Positions 27,754 to 37,003 of a DNA stretch of 64,000 bases are shown here, one piece after another. The notes beneath the pieces are model-generated. The model saw only the letters and a list, made by a program, of their open reading frames with translations. It searched no databases and had not been told where the DNA came from. The DNA is from Mycolicibacterium austroafricanum (GTDB lineage: Bacteria; Actinomycetota; Actinomycetes; Mycobacteriales; Mycobacteriaceae), in assembly GCF_902705885.1 (NCBI RefSeq), contig NZ_CACSIP010000015.1:46518-110517 (forward strand), read 5' to 3'. The stretch's first letter is position 1, and each line of letters begins with the position of its first letter. A program made the position numbers and the translations under genes.

Positions 27754-29289
27754 CTACTTCATGGTGGGGATGACGAACTCGGCGCCATCCTTGATGCCCG
27801 ACGGCCAGCGTTCGGTGACGGTTTTGACCTTGGTATAGAACTGAATCGACGCCGGGCCGTGCTGGTTGAGGTCGCCGAAGCCGGAGCGCTTCCAGCCGCC
27901 GAAGGTGTGGTATGCCACCGGAACCGGGATCGGAACGTTGACGCCCACCATGCCGACCTGGACGCGGGACACGAAGTCCCGCGCGGCGTCGCCGTCACGG
28001 GTGAAGATCGCCACCCCGTTGCCGTACTCGTGCTGAGAGGGGAGCGCCAGCGCGTCTTCGTAATCGGCGGCGCGGACGATGCACAGCACCGGGCCGAAGA
28101 TCTCGTCGGTGTAGATCGACATGTCGGGGGTGACATGGTCGAACAGGGTGGGCCCGATGAAGAAGCCCTTCTCCAGGCTGGCATCGTCGAAGGTGAGTTC
28201 GTCGGTGCTGCGCTCGCGGCCGTCCACGACGAGCTCGGCACCGGCCGCCACGCCTTGGCCGATGTAGTCGCGGACCCGTTCCAGCGCCGCCCCCGTGACC
28301 AGCGGCCCGTAGTCGGCCTTGGGGTCGAGGCTGTGGCCGACCCGTAGCTGTTTGACCCGCTCGACGAGCCGGTTGCGGAGTCGTTGGGCTGTTTCCTCGC
28401 CCACCGGGACAGCGACGCTGATAGCCATACACCGCTCGCCCGCGCTGCCGTAGCCGGCGCCGATCAGCGCATCGACGGCCTGGTCGAGGTCCGCGTCGGG
28501 CATCACGATCATGTGGTTCTTGGCGCCGCCGAAGCACTGGGAGCGTTTCCCGTGGGCTGCGGCGGTGGAATAGATGTACTGCGCGATGTCGGAGGAGCCG
28601 ACGAAGCCGACGGCCTGGATGTCGGGGTGGGTCAGGATCGCGTCGACGGCCTCCTTGTCGCCTTGGACGACCTGGAAGACTCCGGCAGGCAGGCCGGCCT
28701 TGAGGAACAACTCGGCAAGGCGGACCGGCACCGACGGGTCGCGCTCGGAGGGCTTGAGGATGAACGCGTTCCCGCACGCCAGCGCCGGGCCGGCCTTCCA
28801 CAACGGGATCATCGCCGGAAAGTTGAACGGCGTGATGCCGGCGACGACGCCCAGCGGCTGACGGATGGAGTACACGTCGATGCCGCCGCCGGCTCCCTCG
28901 GTGAACTCGCCCTTGAGCAGGTGCGGGATGCCGATGGCGAACTCGATGACCTCGATGCCGCGTTGAATGTCGCCCTTGGAGTCCGGGACCGTCTTCCCGT
29001 GTTCCAGGGAGAGGAGTTCGGCCAGCTCCTCGACGTTCTGGTTGACGAGGTCGATGAACTTCATCATCACCCGGGCCCGGCGCTGCGGATTCCAGGCGGC
29101 CCACTCCTTCTGCGCTTCCACGGCCGTGGCCACCGCGGTGTCGACGTCAGCTGCGCTCGCCAGCACGACCTGCGCCTGCACTTCGCCGGTGCTGGGATTG
29201 AGCACATCGGCGGTACGGCTGGACTGCAGTTCGGTGCGCTTGCCCTCGATGAAGTGGGGGATCCGGGTGGCTGCCGTCGTTGAAGTCAT
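27754..29289 (-). CDS. mmsA: methylmalonate-semialdehyde dehydrogenase (CoA-acylating)
   Basis: A 511-residue CoA-dependent aldehyde dehydrogenase converting methylmalonate semialdehyde to propionyl-CoA. It has the N-terminal HFIEGKRTE, the PFNFPAMIPLWK region, and catalytic Cys in GSAGERCMAISVAV. The ATG at 29289 gives the family-typical start (MTSTTAATRIPHFIEGK); a longer open frame upstream would read through the promoter and was rejected. It heads the valine-catabolic operon. A near-perfect 18-bp palindrome lies 23-40 bases upstream of the start codon and is a good operator candidate. Confidence 0.94.
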   Translation of the reverse strand: MTSTTAATRIPHFIEGKRTELQSSRTADVLNPSTGEVQAQVVLASAADVDTAVATAVEAQKEWAAWNPQRRARVMMKFIDLVNQNVEELAELLSLEHGKTVPDSKGDIQRGIEVIEFAIGIPHLLKGEFTEGAGGGIDVYSIRQPLGVVAGITPFNFPAMIPLWKAGPALACGNAFILKPSERDPSVPVRLAELFLKAGLPAGVFQVVQGDKEAVDAILTHPDIQAVGFVGSSDIAQYIYSTAAAHGKRSQCFGGAKNHMIVMPDADLDQAVDALIGAGYGSAGERCMAISVAVPVGEETAQRLRNRLVERVKQLRVGHSLDPKADYGPLVTGAALERVRDYIGQGVAAGAELVVDGRERSTDELTFDDASLEKGFFIGPTLFDHVTPDMSIYTDEIFGPVLCIVRAADYEDALALPSQHEYGNGVAIFTRDGDAARDFVSRVQVGMVGVNVPIPVPVAYHTFGGWKRSGFGDLNQHGPASIQFYTKVKTVTERWPSGIKDGAEFVIPTMK

Positions 29290-29311
29290 TGGTGCGTTCC
29301 TCTCGCCTAGA

Positions 29312-29329
29312 TACTTGGATATCCTAGTA
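29312..29329. promoter_or_regulatory. palindromic operator candidate upstream of mmsA
   Basis: TACTTGGATATCCTAGTA is symmetric except for one mismatched pair (TACT-n-GGATATCC-n-AGTA). It lies just upstream of mmsA where the promoter must be. The binding protein could be the neighbouring IclR regulator or a TetR protein coded elsewhere. Confidence 0.55.
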
Positions 29330-29392
29330 ATGCGGGGAGCGTGTTCGCAAGAGGCGCCCTGCGTTAGCTGTGAACGGCCCGGGCCCCGACCT

Positions 29393-30214
29393 TCATGGAA
29401 GCTTGCGTGCGATCTCCTTGGCAGCCGTAACCACCTGTGCGCCAGCATGTTCGAGATTCTCGGGGGTCAGCCGATGGGTGAGGAAGCTGATACTGAGCGC
29501 GTACCGTGAACCTCCGCCGTCGGCAGTGGGCACGGCCGCGGCCACGCAGGTGAGTTCTTCGGCTGCCTCTTCCCGATCGACTGCGAAGCCCTGCTCTCGG
29601 ATGTCCTCGATCTCGGCTGCCATCTGTTTCATCGACGTGATCGTGTGGGGGGTCAGCGCCGGCAGACCCGTGGACGCCACAATGCCCCGCCAGACGCTGT
29701 CGGGCATGCTCGCCATGAGTGACTTGCCCAATGCCGACGCATGCCAGGGGTCGGTCTGCCCGACGTCGCTGACCTTTTTCACCGCCCGGCGGCTCTCGAC
29801 AACTTCGAGAATGACCACACTGCGCTCTTTGTGCATCGCGAAGTTCACCGTCTCGTTGAACTCGAGCATCAGCCGTTCCATGGTGGGCAGTACCGCGTCG
29901 GAGGGCACCTGGCCGGCGAAAGCACGTTGTCCCAGCCGGAAGATCTCCCATCCGAGGCGGTATTGCGCCGCGTTGTATCGCTCTACGTAGCCCAACGCCG
30001 CAAGGCTGGTCAGGTATCGCGACACCGTGGCCTCGTTGAGCTCTGTGCGCCTTGCGATTTCAGTGAGGTTGCCGCCTTCGGCTTCTGCTACTGCGCTCAG
30101 GATCCGGGCGGTGCGTTCGACGCCGATCAGATTCGAGCCCTTGTCCGTCCGTGCGTCGGTTTTCACCCAGTGAAGGTTACCAGTACGCAGTGAGGGCGTC
30201 CCTGGCGCCGTCAT
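29393..30214 (-). CDS. IclR-family transcriptional regulator
   Basis: A regulator of about 273 residues. The N-terminal winged helix covers GVERTARILSAVAEAEGGNLTEIARRTELNEATVSRYLTSLAALGYVER, and the IclR effector domain follows, with GKSLMASMP and ALSISFLTHRL. The start is uncertain: ATG at 30214 (with GGAAG upstream) is preferred, but an earlier GTG at 30247 and a later GTG at 30166 are possible. It is divergent from the aldehyde dehydrogenase/aldolase operon, whose promoter and symmetric sequence lie between, and also upstream of mmsA on its own strand. The first operon is the likelier target. Confidence 0.85.
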   Translation of the reverse strand: MTAPGTPSLRTGNLHWVKTDARTDKGSNLIGVERTARILSAVAEAEGGNLTEIARRTELNEATVSRYLTSLAALGYVERYNAAQYRLGWEIFRLGQRAFAGQVPSDAVLPTMERLMLEFNETVNFAMHKERSVVILEVVESRRAVKKVSDVGQTDPWHASALGKSLMASMPDSVWRGIVASTGLPALTPHTITSMKQMAAEIEDIREQGFAVDREEAAEELTCVAAAVPTADGGGSRYALSISFLTHRLTPENLEHAGAQVVTAAKEIARKLP

Positions 30215-30231
30215 CAAAGTTCGGCTTCCGG

Positions 30232-30260
30232 TTGACACACCCCGCACCGTCTTCTAGATT
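30232..30260 (+). promoter_or_regulatory. SigA promoter of the aldolase operon
   Basis: TTGACA (30232-30237), exactly 17 bases, then TAGATT (30255-30260) form a near-consensus promoter, predicting a start near 30267, about 56 bases upstream of the first gene. The -35 overlaps the start region of the divergent IclR gene. Confidence 0.65.
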
Positions 30261-30293
30261 TCACTCAGCGAAGTGCAATATCACTGAATGAAA
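30259..30293. promoter_or_regulatory. IclR operator candidate
   Basis: TTTCACTCAG (30259-30268) and CTGAATGAAA (30284-30293) form an inverted repeat with 9 of 10 matches, enclosing a second symmetric element AGTG-n6-CACT. The repeat overlaps the -10 and start site, where a repressor would act. The divergent IclR protein is the obvious candidate. Confidence 0.5.
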
Positions 30294-30322
30294 AACAGCT
30301 TGAGTCCCTCGAAGGAGACGCG

Positions 30323-31285
30323 ATGCCCACCGCAGCCGACAGCCGTATATCAAAGGTCGACGGGGCCAGCATTCTGGCTTCACAAGGCCTGTTGTCGGCC
30401 GACGACTACACCCTCAGGCCGTCCACGAAGGCATTCGACGACGGCGGCGGATACCGGCTGGAAATCTCTGGAGTTGAACGCCTTTCGACCCTCGAGGTGC
30501 TGCTGGACGAGGCGGGCAAGCAGGGCGTCTTCATCCACCGGGTCATCGCGTTCGGCGGCGGGACCACGTTGTTGGGCACCGGTGAGCTCAGCGACGTCGC
30601 CGAACTCGCTTCGGAGAACGACATCGAGCTGATCGCCGTTCCCGGTCCCCGGACCGGATGGGATCTCGGCCGCCAGGCGTTGAGCACCGAGGGGCAGGCA
30701 GGTGGGCGCCGGGTGCGGGGACTGGACAACGTCCGGTATCTTCTCGACGACTATCTGCGGGTGTTCTCGACGGGTATCCGCGGCGTACTCGTTTGGGACG
30801 AGGGAGTTCTCGACATCCTGAACAAGGCGCGCGACGCCGGACACATCCCCGCCGATGCGAAGTTCAAGATCTCGGTGTACGCCGGACACGCCAACCCTGC
30901 GTCCATCAGGATTCTGCAGGATCTCGGTGCCGACAGTGTCAACCCCGTGGGCGATCTGAGCCGGCCGATGCTCGCCGCCATCAGGCGTGCGGTGGACATC
31001 CCGCTGGATGTCTGGGCGGAGACCTTCGAGTCCTTCGGCGGGATGAACAGGCTGTGGGAAGCCGGCGACATCGCGCGCGTGGCGGGGCCGGTGTACTTCA
31101 AGATCGAGCCGGGTGAATCCGAAGCCGTCATGTACAACGGCTGGGTCCGGCCGGAATTCCACGAGGAACTCATCCGGCACAAGGTGCGCCACGCTGCGAT
31201 CCTCAACGAGCTGGCCCGCACCAGCGCCCCGGATGTGGCGGTGTCCCCTCGTCCCCGCACGGCCACCCCCGCCCTCACCAACTGA
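30323..31285 (+). CDS. uncharacterised TIM-barrel-like protein, possibly U32-peptidase-related
   Basis: A 320-residue cytosolic protein that I do not recognise with confidence. Alternating strands and helices with segments such as [52 protein letters not shown] look like a TIM barrel, and the repeated 'dlGADSVNP' turn recalls U32-family (collagenase-like) proteins. [16 protein letters not shown] and the [12 protein letters not shown] stretch would line the barrel mouth. GAAGGAG precedes the ATG. It is first in an operon with acylating aldehyde dehydrogenase, 4-hydroxy-2-oxoacid aldolase and an APC permease, taking the place where a hydratase might be expected. A lyase, isomerase or aldolase role is possible. 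Confidence 0.55.
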   Translation: MPTAADSRISKVDGASILASQGLLSADDYTLRPSTKAFDDGGGYRLEISGVERLSTLEVLLDEAGKQGVFIHRVIAFGGGTTLLGTGELSDVAELASENDIELIAVPGPRTGWDLGRQALSTEGQAGGRRVRGLDNVRYLLDDYLRVFSTGIRGVLVWDEGVLDILNKARDAGHIPADAKFKISVYAGHANPASIRILQDLGADSVNPVGDLSRPMLAAIRRAVDIPLDVWAETFESFGGMNRLWEAGDIARVAGPVYFKIEPGESEAVMYNGWVRPEFHEELIRHKVRHAAILNELARTSAPDVAVSPRPRTATPALTN

Positions 31286-31290
31286 CACCG

Positions 31291-32223
31291 ATGACTGCCC
31301 CCAGGACGCAGCCTCGGCGCACGGCCATCATCGGCTCGGGGAACATCGGTACCGATCTGATGCACAAGCTGCGGCGGTCGGCGCTGCTGGACGTGGCCGT
31401 CATGGTCGGAATCGACCCCGCGAGTGACGGTCTCGCCAGAGCCTCCGCGCTGGACGTGGCAGTGACGGCTGCGGGGGTGGACGGGCTCGTCGAGCGGAGC
31501 GACTTCGATGACATCGACGTGATCTTCGACGCGACCAGCGCTGCGGCGCATCGCATGAACTACGCCAGGCTCGAGCCCACCGGCCGGCTTGTCATCGACC
31601 TCACTCCCGCTGCCCTCGGACCCTTCGTCGTTCCGGCGGTCAACCTGGCCGGGTTGGCGGGCGAGCGGAACCTCAACATGGTGACGTGCGGCGGTCAGGC
31701 CACCATCCCGATCGTCGGGGCGCTCTCGGCAACAGCTCACGTGCACTACGCCGAGATCGTCGCTTCGATCTCATCCCGCTCGGCTGGCCCGGGGACCCGG
31801 GCCAGCATCGACGAATTCACCAACACCACGGCAAGGGCCATCGAGACCGTGGGCGGGGCGGACCGCGGGAAGGCGATCATCGTGCTCAATCCGGCAGACC
31901 CCCCGATGATCATGCGCGACACCGTGTCCGCGCTCATTTCGGCCACGGACGAGTCGGTGATCACCGGCGCCGTGGTCGCCAGGGTCGCCGAGGTCGCGCA
32001 GTACGTCCCCGGCTACCGGCTCCGGCAGCAGGTGATGATCTCGTCGGTGCCCCAACAGGATCCGCGACGCAGGCTCGTCGGAGACGTCGGGCAGGACGCC
32101 GACCTCGCACAGGTGACGGTCTTCCTCGAGGTGGAAGGTGCCGGTGACTACCTGCCCGCCTACGCCGGCAACCTCGACATCATGACCGCCGCCGCGGTCC
32201 GGGTCGCGGAGGCGGCGCAGTGA
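31291..32223 (+). CDS. acetaldehyde dehydrogenase (acylating), MhpF/BphJ family
   Basis: A 310-residue NAD- and CoA-dependent aldehyde dehydrogenase that turns acetaldehyde (or propanal) into the acyl-CoA. The nucleotide-binding motif [12 protein letters not shown] is N-terminal, and the catalytic Cys is in [14 protein letters not shown]. Enzymes of this family form a complex with the 4-hydroxy-2-oxovalerate aldolase and receive the aldehyde by channelling. The partner is the next gene, overlapping by four bases. Mycobacteria carry similar pairs in steroid catabolism (HsaG/HsaF), but no ring-cleavage gene is nearby here. Confidence 0.92.
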   Translation: MTAPRTQPRRTAIIGSGNIGTDLMHKLRRSALLDVAVMVGIDPASDGLARASALDVAVTAAGVDGLVERSDFDDIDVIFDATSAAAHRMNYARLEPTGRLVIDLTPAALGPFVVPAVNLAGLAGERNLNMVTCGGQATIPIVGALSATAHVHYAEIVASISSRSAGPGTRASIDEFTNTTARAIETVGGADRGKAIIVLNPADPPMIMRDTVSALISATDESVITGAVVARVAEVAQYVPGYRLRQQVMISSVPQQDPRRRLVGDVGQDADLAQVTVFLEVEGAGDYLPAYAGNLDIMTAAAVRVAEAAQ

Positions 32224-33224
32224 CCGTCGAGATCTACGTCCAGGACGTCACGCTCCGAGACGGCATGCACGCGGTCGGTCACTCGTTCTCCCTGTCCGAC
32301 ATCACACGCATCGCGCGCGCCCTCGATGCAGCGGGGGTCTCGGCCATCGAGGTCGCCCACGGAGACGGCCTCGCGGGGGGCGGACTCACTTACGGAGCAG
32401 GCGCCCACAGTGACGCCGAGTGGATCGCCGCAGCCGCGGACGTTATCCGGAATGCCCGTCTGACCACGCTGTTGATCCCCGGCATCGGCACCGTGGACGA
32501 CCTGCGCGCGGCCGTCGACGTCGGCGTCACCTCGGTGCGGATCGCGACACACTGCACCGAGGCCGACATCGCCCGCCAGCACATCTCCACCGCGCGAACC
32601 CTGGGGCTCGATGTGGCCGGTTTCCTGATGATGGCTCATCTCGCCGGGCCGGACCAGTTGGCAGTACAGGCCAAGATCATGGAAGACGCCGGCGCGCAGT
32701 GCGTCTACGTCACCGACTCAGGCGGCCGCCTCACGATGTCCGACATGCGCGACCGGGTGCGGGCATACCGTGCGCACCTCGATCCCGCCACCACGATCGG
32801 GGTCCACGCCCATCACAACCTCGCCCTCGGAGTGGCCAATTCGATCACCGCGGTAGAGGAGGGCGCCTACCGGGTGGACGCGTCCCTCACCGGCCTGGGC
32901 GCGGGGGCGGGGAACTGCCCGCTGGAGGTCTTCATTGCGATAGCCGAGCTCAACGGTTGGTCACACGGCTGCGATCTGTTCGGTCTGATGGACGCCGCCG
33001 AGGATATCGTCCGTCCGTTGCAGCAGCGACCCGTACGGGTGGACCGCGAGACACTCACACTCGGTTACGCCGGCGTCTACTCCAGCTTTCTGCTCCACGC
33101 CGAGCGCATCGCCACCGAGGTGGGCATCGGCGCCCGCGAACTGCTCGTCGAAGCCGGCCGCCGGTCGATGGTCGGCGGTCAAGAGGACCTGCTCATCGAT
33201 CTCGCGCTCGATATGAGGAGGTGA
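32220..33224 (+). CDS. 4-hydroxy-2-oxovalerate-type aldolase, MhpE/BphI family
   Basis: A 334-residue metal-dependent DRE-TIM class II aldolase that cleaves 4-hydroxy-2-oxoacids to pyruvate and an aldehyde. The N-terminal catalytic [11 protein letters not shown] (Arg, Asp and His), the HGDGL loop, and the metal ligands in [15 protein letters not shown] are present. The C-terminal communication domain that docks the dehydrogenase is also there ([11 protein letters not shown]). The GTG start overlaps the preceding stop (GTGA), which supports the channelling pair. No 2-hydroxypentadienoate hydratase gene is nearby, so the 4-hydroxy-2-oxoacid must come from another route, perhaps the IlvD-type dehydratase further on. 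Confidence 0.92.
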   Translation: MTVEIYVQDVTLRDGMHAVGHSFSLSDITRIARALDAAGVSAIEVAHGDGLAGGGLTYGAGAHSDAEWIAAAADVIRNARLTTLLIPGIGTVDDLRAAVDVGVTSVRIATHCTEADIARQHISTARTLGLDVAGFLMMAHLAGPDQLAVQAKIMEDAGAQCVYVTDSGGRLTMSDMRDRVRAYRAHLDPATTIGVHAHHNLALGVANSITAVEEGAYRVDASLTGLGAGAGNCPLEVFIAIAELNGWSHGCDLFGLMDAAEDIVRPLQQRPVRVDRETLTLGYAGVYSSFLLHAERIATEVGIGARELLVEAGRRSMVGGQEDLLIDLALDMRR

Positions 33225-33319
33225 ACATTCTTTTCGCCTGTGTGCTCCTGGACGGTTGCCGAGCACGTGGACACGCAGTTCCCCCCACGAACATCACAAT
33301 CCACGAGAGATGAACGACT

Positions 33320-34867
33320 ATGGAGAATGTCACTCGATCATTACCACCACGGCGGCCGGTAGAGACCCCGTCGGCACCGCCCGCCGCAACCACCCCTAGC
33401 GGCGGGCGGCGAAATCACGGCCTGAAAGCCAACACGCTGGGAGTCCCCAGCATCTTCTTCTACATCATCGCCGCCGCATCCCCGCTGACGGTCGTGGTGG
33501 CGTTGTTCCCGATCATCATCGGAGCCGGCAACGGCATCGGCATGCCGGGCGCGTTCGTCATCGCAGCGGTGGTGTTGATGATCTTCGCAGTCGGCTACGT
33601 GGCGATGAGTCGTCACGTCACCAATGCCGGCGCGTTCTACGCCTACGTCACGCTCGGGCTCGGAAGAATCCCCGGGCTCGGGTCGGCCTCGCTGGCGATT
33701 TTTGCGTACAACGCCATTCAGGCGGGCCTGTACGGCGGCTTCGGCTACTACGCAGCCGAATTGCTCAACCCGGCACTCGGGCTGAGCATCCCGTGGTGGG
33801 CCTACGCATTTGCCGGACTGATCCTCTGTCTGGGGGTCGGCGTGCAGGGGGTGCACTCCGGAGCCAAGGTGCTGGGCGTCTTCCTGACATTGGAAGTCCT
33901 GATGATCACGGTCCTCAGCGTGTTCAGTGTCTTCGGTGACGCAGTTCCGGTATCCGACTTCTCATTGGAGCCGTTCAACCCCAGCGTCGTGCTCGGCGGC
34001 GCGTTCGGGGTCGCGCTGATGTTCGCCCACGCATCGTTCATCGGGTTCGAGGGCTCGGCCATCTACGGCGAAGAAGCCCATGATCCGGCACGAACGATCC
34101 CCCGCGCCACCTACCTGTCGATCGCCTTCATGGGGATTCTGTACGCAGTGTCGGGCTGGCTGATCATGAACGCACTGGGGCTGAACAACGTGGTCGCGAT
34201 CGCCACCGACACCGGCGGCAACTTCATCTTCGTCGCCAGCGACACCATCATCGGGCACAACATCTCGCTGCTGTTCCAACTCCTGATCGTCACAGCGACT
34301 TTCGCGGCCATCGTGACCTTCCACAACAACGTCTCGCGGTACTTGTTCTCCCTCGGACGTCAGACATTGGTGTGGAAACCGCTGGGGTGGACGTTGCCAC
34401 GACGCCAGACGCCGTGGGTGGCTTCGATCGTCCAGAGCGGCACCGTCGCAATCGTCGTCGCCGCGTTCGCCATCGCCGGTCAGGACCCCTTCGCGACGCT
34501 GTTCACCTGGGCGACGGGGATCGGCACCATCGCTGTGATCTTCTCGCAGCTGGTGGCCGGGATTGCGATCTTCGTGTTCTTCCGTCGGTCCGAGGTCGAC
34601 AAACGTCCGTGGAACACGGTTGTCGCACCGATCCTCGCGATCATCGGACTGGGCGCCTTCTTCGTGCTGACGTTGACCAGCCTTGACGTTCTGTTGGGTG
34701 TGCATGGCGCCGCGGCGGTGCTGATGCTCTCGCTGGTCTTCCTGGCATTGCTGGCGGGCATGGGCTACGGCCTGTACCTGCGGTTCTTCGTACCGGCGAA
34801 GTACGCGCTCGTGGGCAAGGCCCTCAACGAGCGGGAACTGGAAGAGCCGGCGCCCGAAGCGGTGTGA
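33320..34867 (+). CDS. APC-family amino acid/amine permease
   Basis: A 515-residue secondary transporter of the amino acid-polyamine-organocation superfamily with about 12-14 membrane helices after a polar proline-rich N terminus of some 35 residues. The family motif region is in the first helices (LGVPSIFFYIIAAASPLTVVVALFP) and the conserved FIGFEGSAIYGEEAHDPARTIPRA segment is typical of bacterial APC transporters. It is probably the uptake system for the substrate of this operon, hinting at an amino or imino compound. It follows the aldolase by 95 bases, and a 48-bp palindrome begins 37 bases after its stop. Confidence 0.9.
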   Translation: MENVTRSLPPRRPVETPSAPPAATTPSGGRRNHGLKANTLGVPSIFFYIIAAASPLTVVVALFPIIIGAGNGIGMPGAFVIAAVVLMIFAVGYVAMSRHVTNAGAFYAYVTLGLGRIPGLGSASLAIFAYNAIQAGLYGGFGYYAAELLNPALGLSIPWWAYAFAGLILCLGVGVQGVHSGAKVLGVFLTLEVLMITVLSVFSVFGDAVPVSDFSLEPFNPSVVLGGAFGVALMFAHASFIGFEGSAIYGEEAHDPARTIPRATYLSIAFMGILYAVSGWLIMNALGLNNVVAIATDTGGNFIFVASDTIIGHNISLLFQLLIVTATFAAIVTFHNNVSRYLFSLGRQTLVWKPLGWTLPRRQTPWVASIVQSGTVAIVVAAFAIAGQDPFATLFTWATGIGTIAVIFSQLVAGIAIFVFFRRSEVDKRPWNTVVAPILAIIGLGAFFVLTLTSLDVLLGVHGAAAVLMLSLVFLALLAGMGYGLYLRFFVPAKYALVGKALNERELEEPAPEAV

Positions 34868-34903
34868 GCGCCTGGCAACGCGAAAGTCCAGCACACATGC
34901 CGA

Positions 34904-34951
34904 TCGTTAGGTACGTTTGTACGTACCGATACGTACAAACGTACCTAACGA
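34904..34951. promoter_or_regulatory. 48-bp perfect palindrome, TetR operator candidate
   Basis: Two 22-base arms, the left core being GTTAGGTACGTTTGTACGTA (34906-34925), are exact reverse complements around a four-base centre (CCGA). Each arm also contains smaller symmetric TACGTA/GTAC units, which could hold two dimers. It ends 10 bases before the TetR start codon and overlaps the ribosome-binding site, so it could act as an operator, or as an mRNA hairpin masking the site. It might also end transcripts of the permease operon, though no T tract follows. Confidence 0.8.
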
Positions 34952-34961
34952 AAGGTTCCGC

Positions 34962-35534
34962 ATGGCCTCGGCACCCCGGCGCGCACGTCGTCATGATCCG
35001 AACAGGAAGGAGCTCATCGTGGAATCGGCGCTGAGTGTGCTCGCCCGCGACGGTGTCGCCGGCATCACTCATCGTGCGATCGGAAAAGCAGCCGACGTGC
35101 CCCTCGGTTCGATCACGTATCACTTCGCGACGCTGGACGACATCGTCAAACTGGCGTTCCAGACTCACGTCGAAAGGTTGGCGACCCGCTTCGAGGAGCG
35201 ACTGGCGGCCTGCGAGTCGCAAGCCGATCTCATCGACTGCATCGTGCTGGCGATCACCGACGATCTTGCCGCCAACCCCAACGAACTGGCCGTGACCTAC
35301 GAACTGTACGGCGACGCGGTGCGCAGGGACGACAACAAGCGCATCACCCAGGCGTGGATGGAGCGGGCCGAAAATGCCCTGGCACAACACTTCGACCGCG
35401 CCACCGCACGCCTGTTGGACGTTGTCATCGAAGGCTTGATGGTGCATCTGTCCATTGCCCAACAACCGATTTCGCACGACGCCGTGCGAGCCCTACTGAC
35501 CACGGCTGCCAATGCCGGTACCGCGGTCACCTGA
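34962..35534 (+). CDS. TetR-family regulator
   Basis: A 190-residue TetR-type protein. The helix-turn-helix covers GVAGITHRAIGKAADVPLGSITYHFATLDDIV, the form seen in the RutR/YcdC-like group. The ATG at 34962 is chosen: an in-frame start inside the palindrome would translate the operator itself. The 48-bp palindrome just upstream suggests autoregulation and control of the downstream genes: aldehyde dehydrogenase, the small ferredoxin-like protein, FAD oxidoreductase and dehydratase, which follow on the same strand with gaps of 31 bases or less. Confidence 0.88.
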   Translation: MASAPRRARRHDPNRKELIVESALSVLARDGVAGITHRAIGKAADVPLGSITYHFATLDDIVKLAFQTHVERLATRFEERLAACESQADLIDCIVLAITDDLAANPNELAVTYELYGDAVRRDDNKRITQAWMERAENALAQHFDRATARLLDVVIEGLMVHLSIAQQPISHDAVRALLTTAANAGTAVT

Positions 35535-35565
35535 ACACCCTTCGCAAACCCTGAACGGAGTCGAC

Positions 35566-37002
35566 ATGACCTTTCACAGCAAGATGTTCATCGACGGCAG
35601 CTGGACCGACTCGTCCGACGGTGCCGTCGACCAAGTCCCTGCGCCCGCAAGCGGAGAGACGTTCGCCGAGATCGCGCACGGCACCGTCGCCGATGTCGAC
35701 AGGGCGGTGGCGGCCGCCCACGCCGCGTTTCCCGGCTGGGCGGCAACGCCCGTCGGCGAACGGGCCCGGGCGTTTCTGAAGCTCGCCGACCGCGTCGAGG
35801 ACGACCAGCGCACGCTCGCCGAGATCGAGTCCCGCAACGTCGGCAAGCCGATCTCCCTGGCGCTCGAAGAGATGGAGATGATCGCCGATCATCTGCGTTT
35901 TTTCGCCGGTGGCGCCCGCACGATGGAAGGGCGCGCAGCCACCGAGTTCGTCCGTGGCAAGACGAGCATCCTGCGTCGGGACCCGTTGGGCGTCGTCGGT
36001 TCGGTGGCCCCGTGGAACTATCCGCTGTTGATGGCGATCTGGAAGATCTCGCCGGCGCTGCTCACCGGAAACACCCTCGTCCTCAAGCCTTCTGAGCACA
36101 CTCCGTTCTCGGTTCTGCGGCTGGCCGAGCTCGCCCAGGACCTGTTTCCTTCCGGTGTGTTCAACGTCGTCACCGGCGACGGTGCCGACGTCGGGGCCAG
36201 GCTCGTGTCTCATCCGACCGTGCGGATGTCCTCGCTGACCGGTTCGGTGGACACCGGACGGGCGTTGATGCGCGCGTCGGCCGACTCCAACCTCAAGAGA
36301 CTGCATCTGGAACTGGGCGGCAAGGCGCCTGTGCTGGTGTTCGCCGATGCCGACATCTCCCTGACCGTGGCCAAAATCATGGAGGGCGCGTTCTGCAACT
36401 CCGGTCAGGACTGTATGGCGGCGTCACGGGTGTATGTCCATGAGGCAGTGCACGACGACCTGGTCTCCGGCCTCGAGAAGGCGGTCAACGAGCTCGACCT
36501 CGGAGACATCGCCGACGAGAACACCTCCATGGGGCCGGTGATCACGGCTGCCCACCGAGATCGTGTCGAGGGCTTCGTGGCTCGTGCCAAGGCTACCGGA
36601 CACACCGAACTGATCCAGGGAGACAATCCCGGCACCGGCTTCTACACCGCGCCCACCGTCGTCGTCGGGGCACGCCACGGTGACGAGATCGTTCGTACCG
36701 AGGTCTTCGGACCGGTCACGTCCGTCACCAGCTTCGGTGACACCGACGACGTGACCGCATGGGCCAATGACACCGAGTACGGTTTGGCGGCATCAGTTTT
36801 CACCAAGGACCTAGCCCGCGCCATGACGGTCTCCAGTGATCTCCAGTTCGGCACGGTGTGGGTCAACGATCATCTGCCCGTGACCCCCGAGATGCCACAC
36901 GGCGGGTTCAAACAATCAGGAAACGGAAAGGACATGTCGGTGTATGCACTCGAGGAGTACACCGAGATCAAGCACGTGATGATCAACCGTGAGAGCGCCT
37001 GA
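35566..37002 (+). CDS. NAD(P)-dependent aldehyde dehydrogenase, amino-aldehyde type
   Basis: A 478-residue aldehyde dehydrogenase of normal length. The catalytic Cys lies in FCNSGQDCMAASRVYV, the general base Glu in LHLELGGKAPVLVF, and the NAD-binding region includes SVAPWNYPLLMAIWKISPALLTGN. The closest family feel is gamma-aminobutyraldehyde/betaine-aldehyde dehydrogenase (GRAATEFVRGKTSILRRDPLGV), but substrate assignment from sequence alone is weak. ATG at 35566 follows ACGGAG. It is the first enzyme of the TetR-led operon and lies one base before the next gene. Confidence 0.9.
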   Translation: MTFHSKMFIDGSWTDSSDGAVDQVPAPASGETFAEIAHGTVADVDRAVAAAHAAFPGWAATPVGERARAFLKLADRVEDDQRTLAEIESRNVGKPISLALEEMEMIADHLRFFAGGARTMEGRAATEFVRGKTSILRRDPLGVVGSVAPWNYPLLMAIWKISPALLTGNTLVLKPSEHTPFSVLRLAELAQDLFPSGVFNVVTGDGADVGARLVSHPTVRMSSLTGSVDTGRALMRASADSNLKRLHLELGGKAPVLVFADADISLTVAKIMEGAFCNSGQDCMAASRVYVHEAVHDDLVSGLEKAVNELDLGDIADENTSMGPVITAAHRDRVEGFVARAKATGHTELIQGDNPGTGFYTAPTVVVGARHGDEIVRTEVFGPVTSVTSFGDTDDVTAWANDTEYGLAASVFTKDLARAMTVSSDLQFGTVWVNDHLPVTPEMPHGGFKQSGNGKDMSVYALEEYTEIKHVMINRESA

Positions 37003-37003
37003 C

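Noticed and set aside
27754..29448. Longer version of mmsA starting at 29448
   Set aside because: The extra 53 codons cross the palindromic promoter element and have no family similarity; MTSTTAATRIPHF at 29289 is the natural start.
34917..34961. Earlier tetR start within the 48-bp palindrome
   Set aside because: It would translate the operator itself; the family N terminus begins after ATG at 34962, next to the ribosome-binding site.
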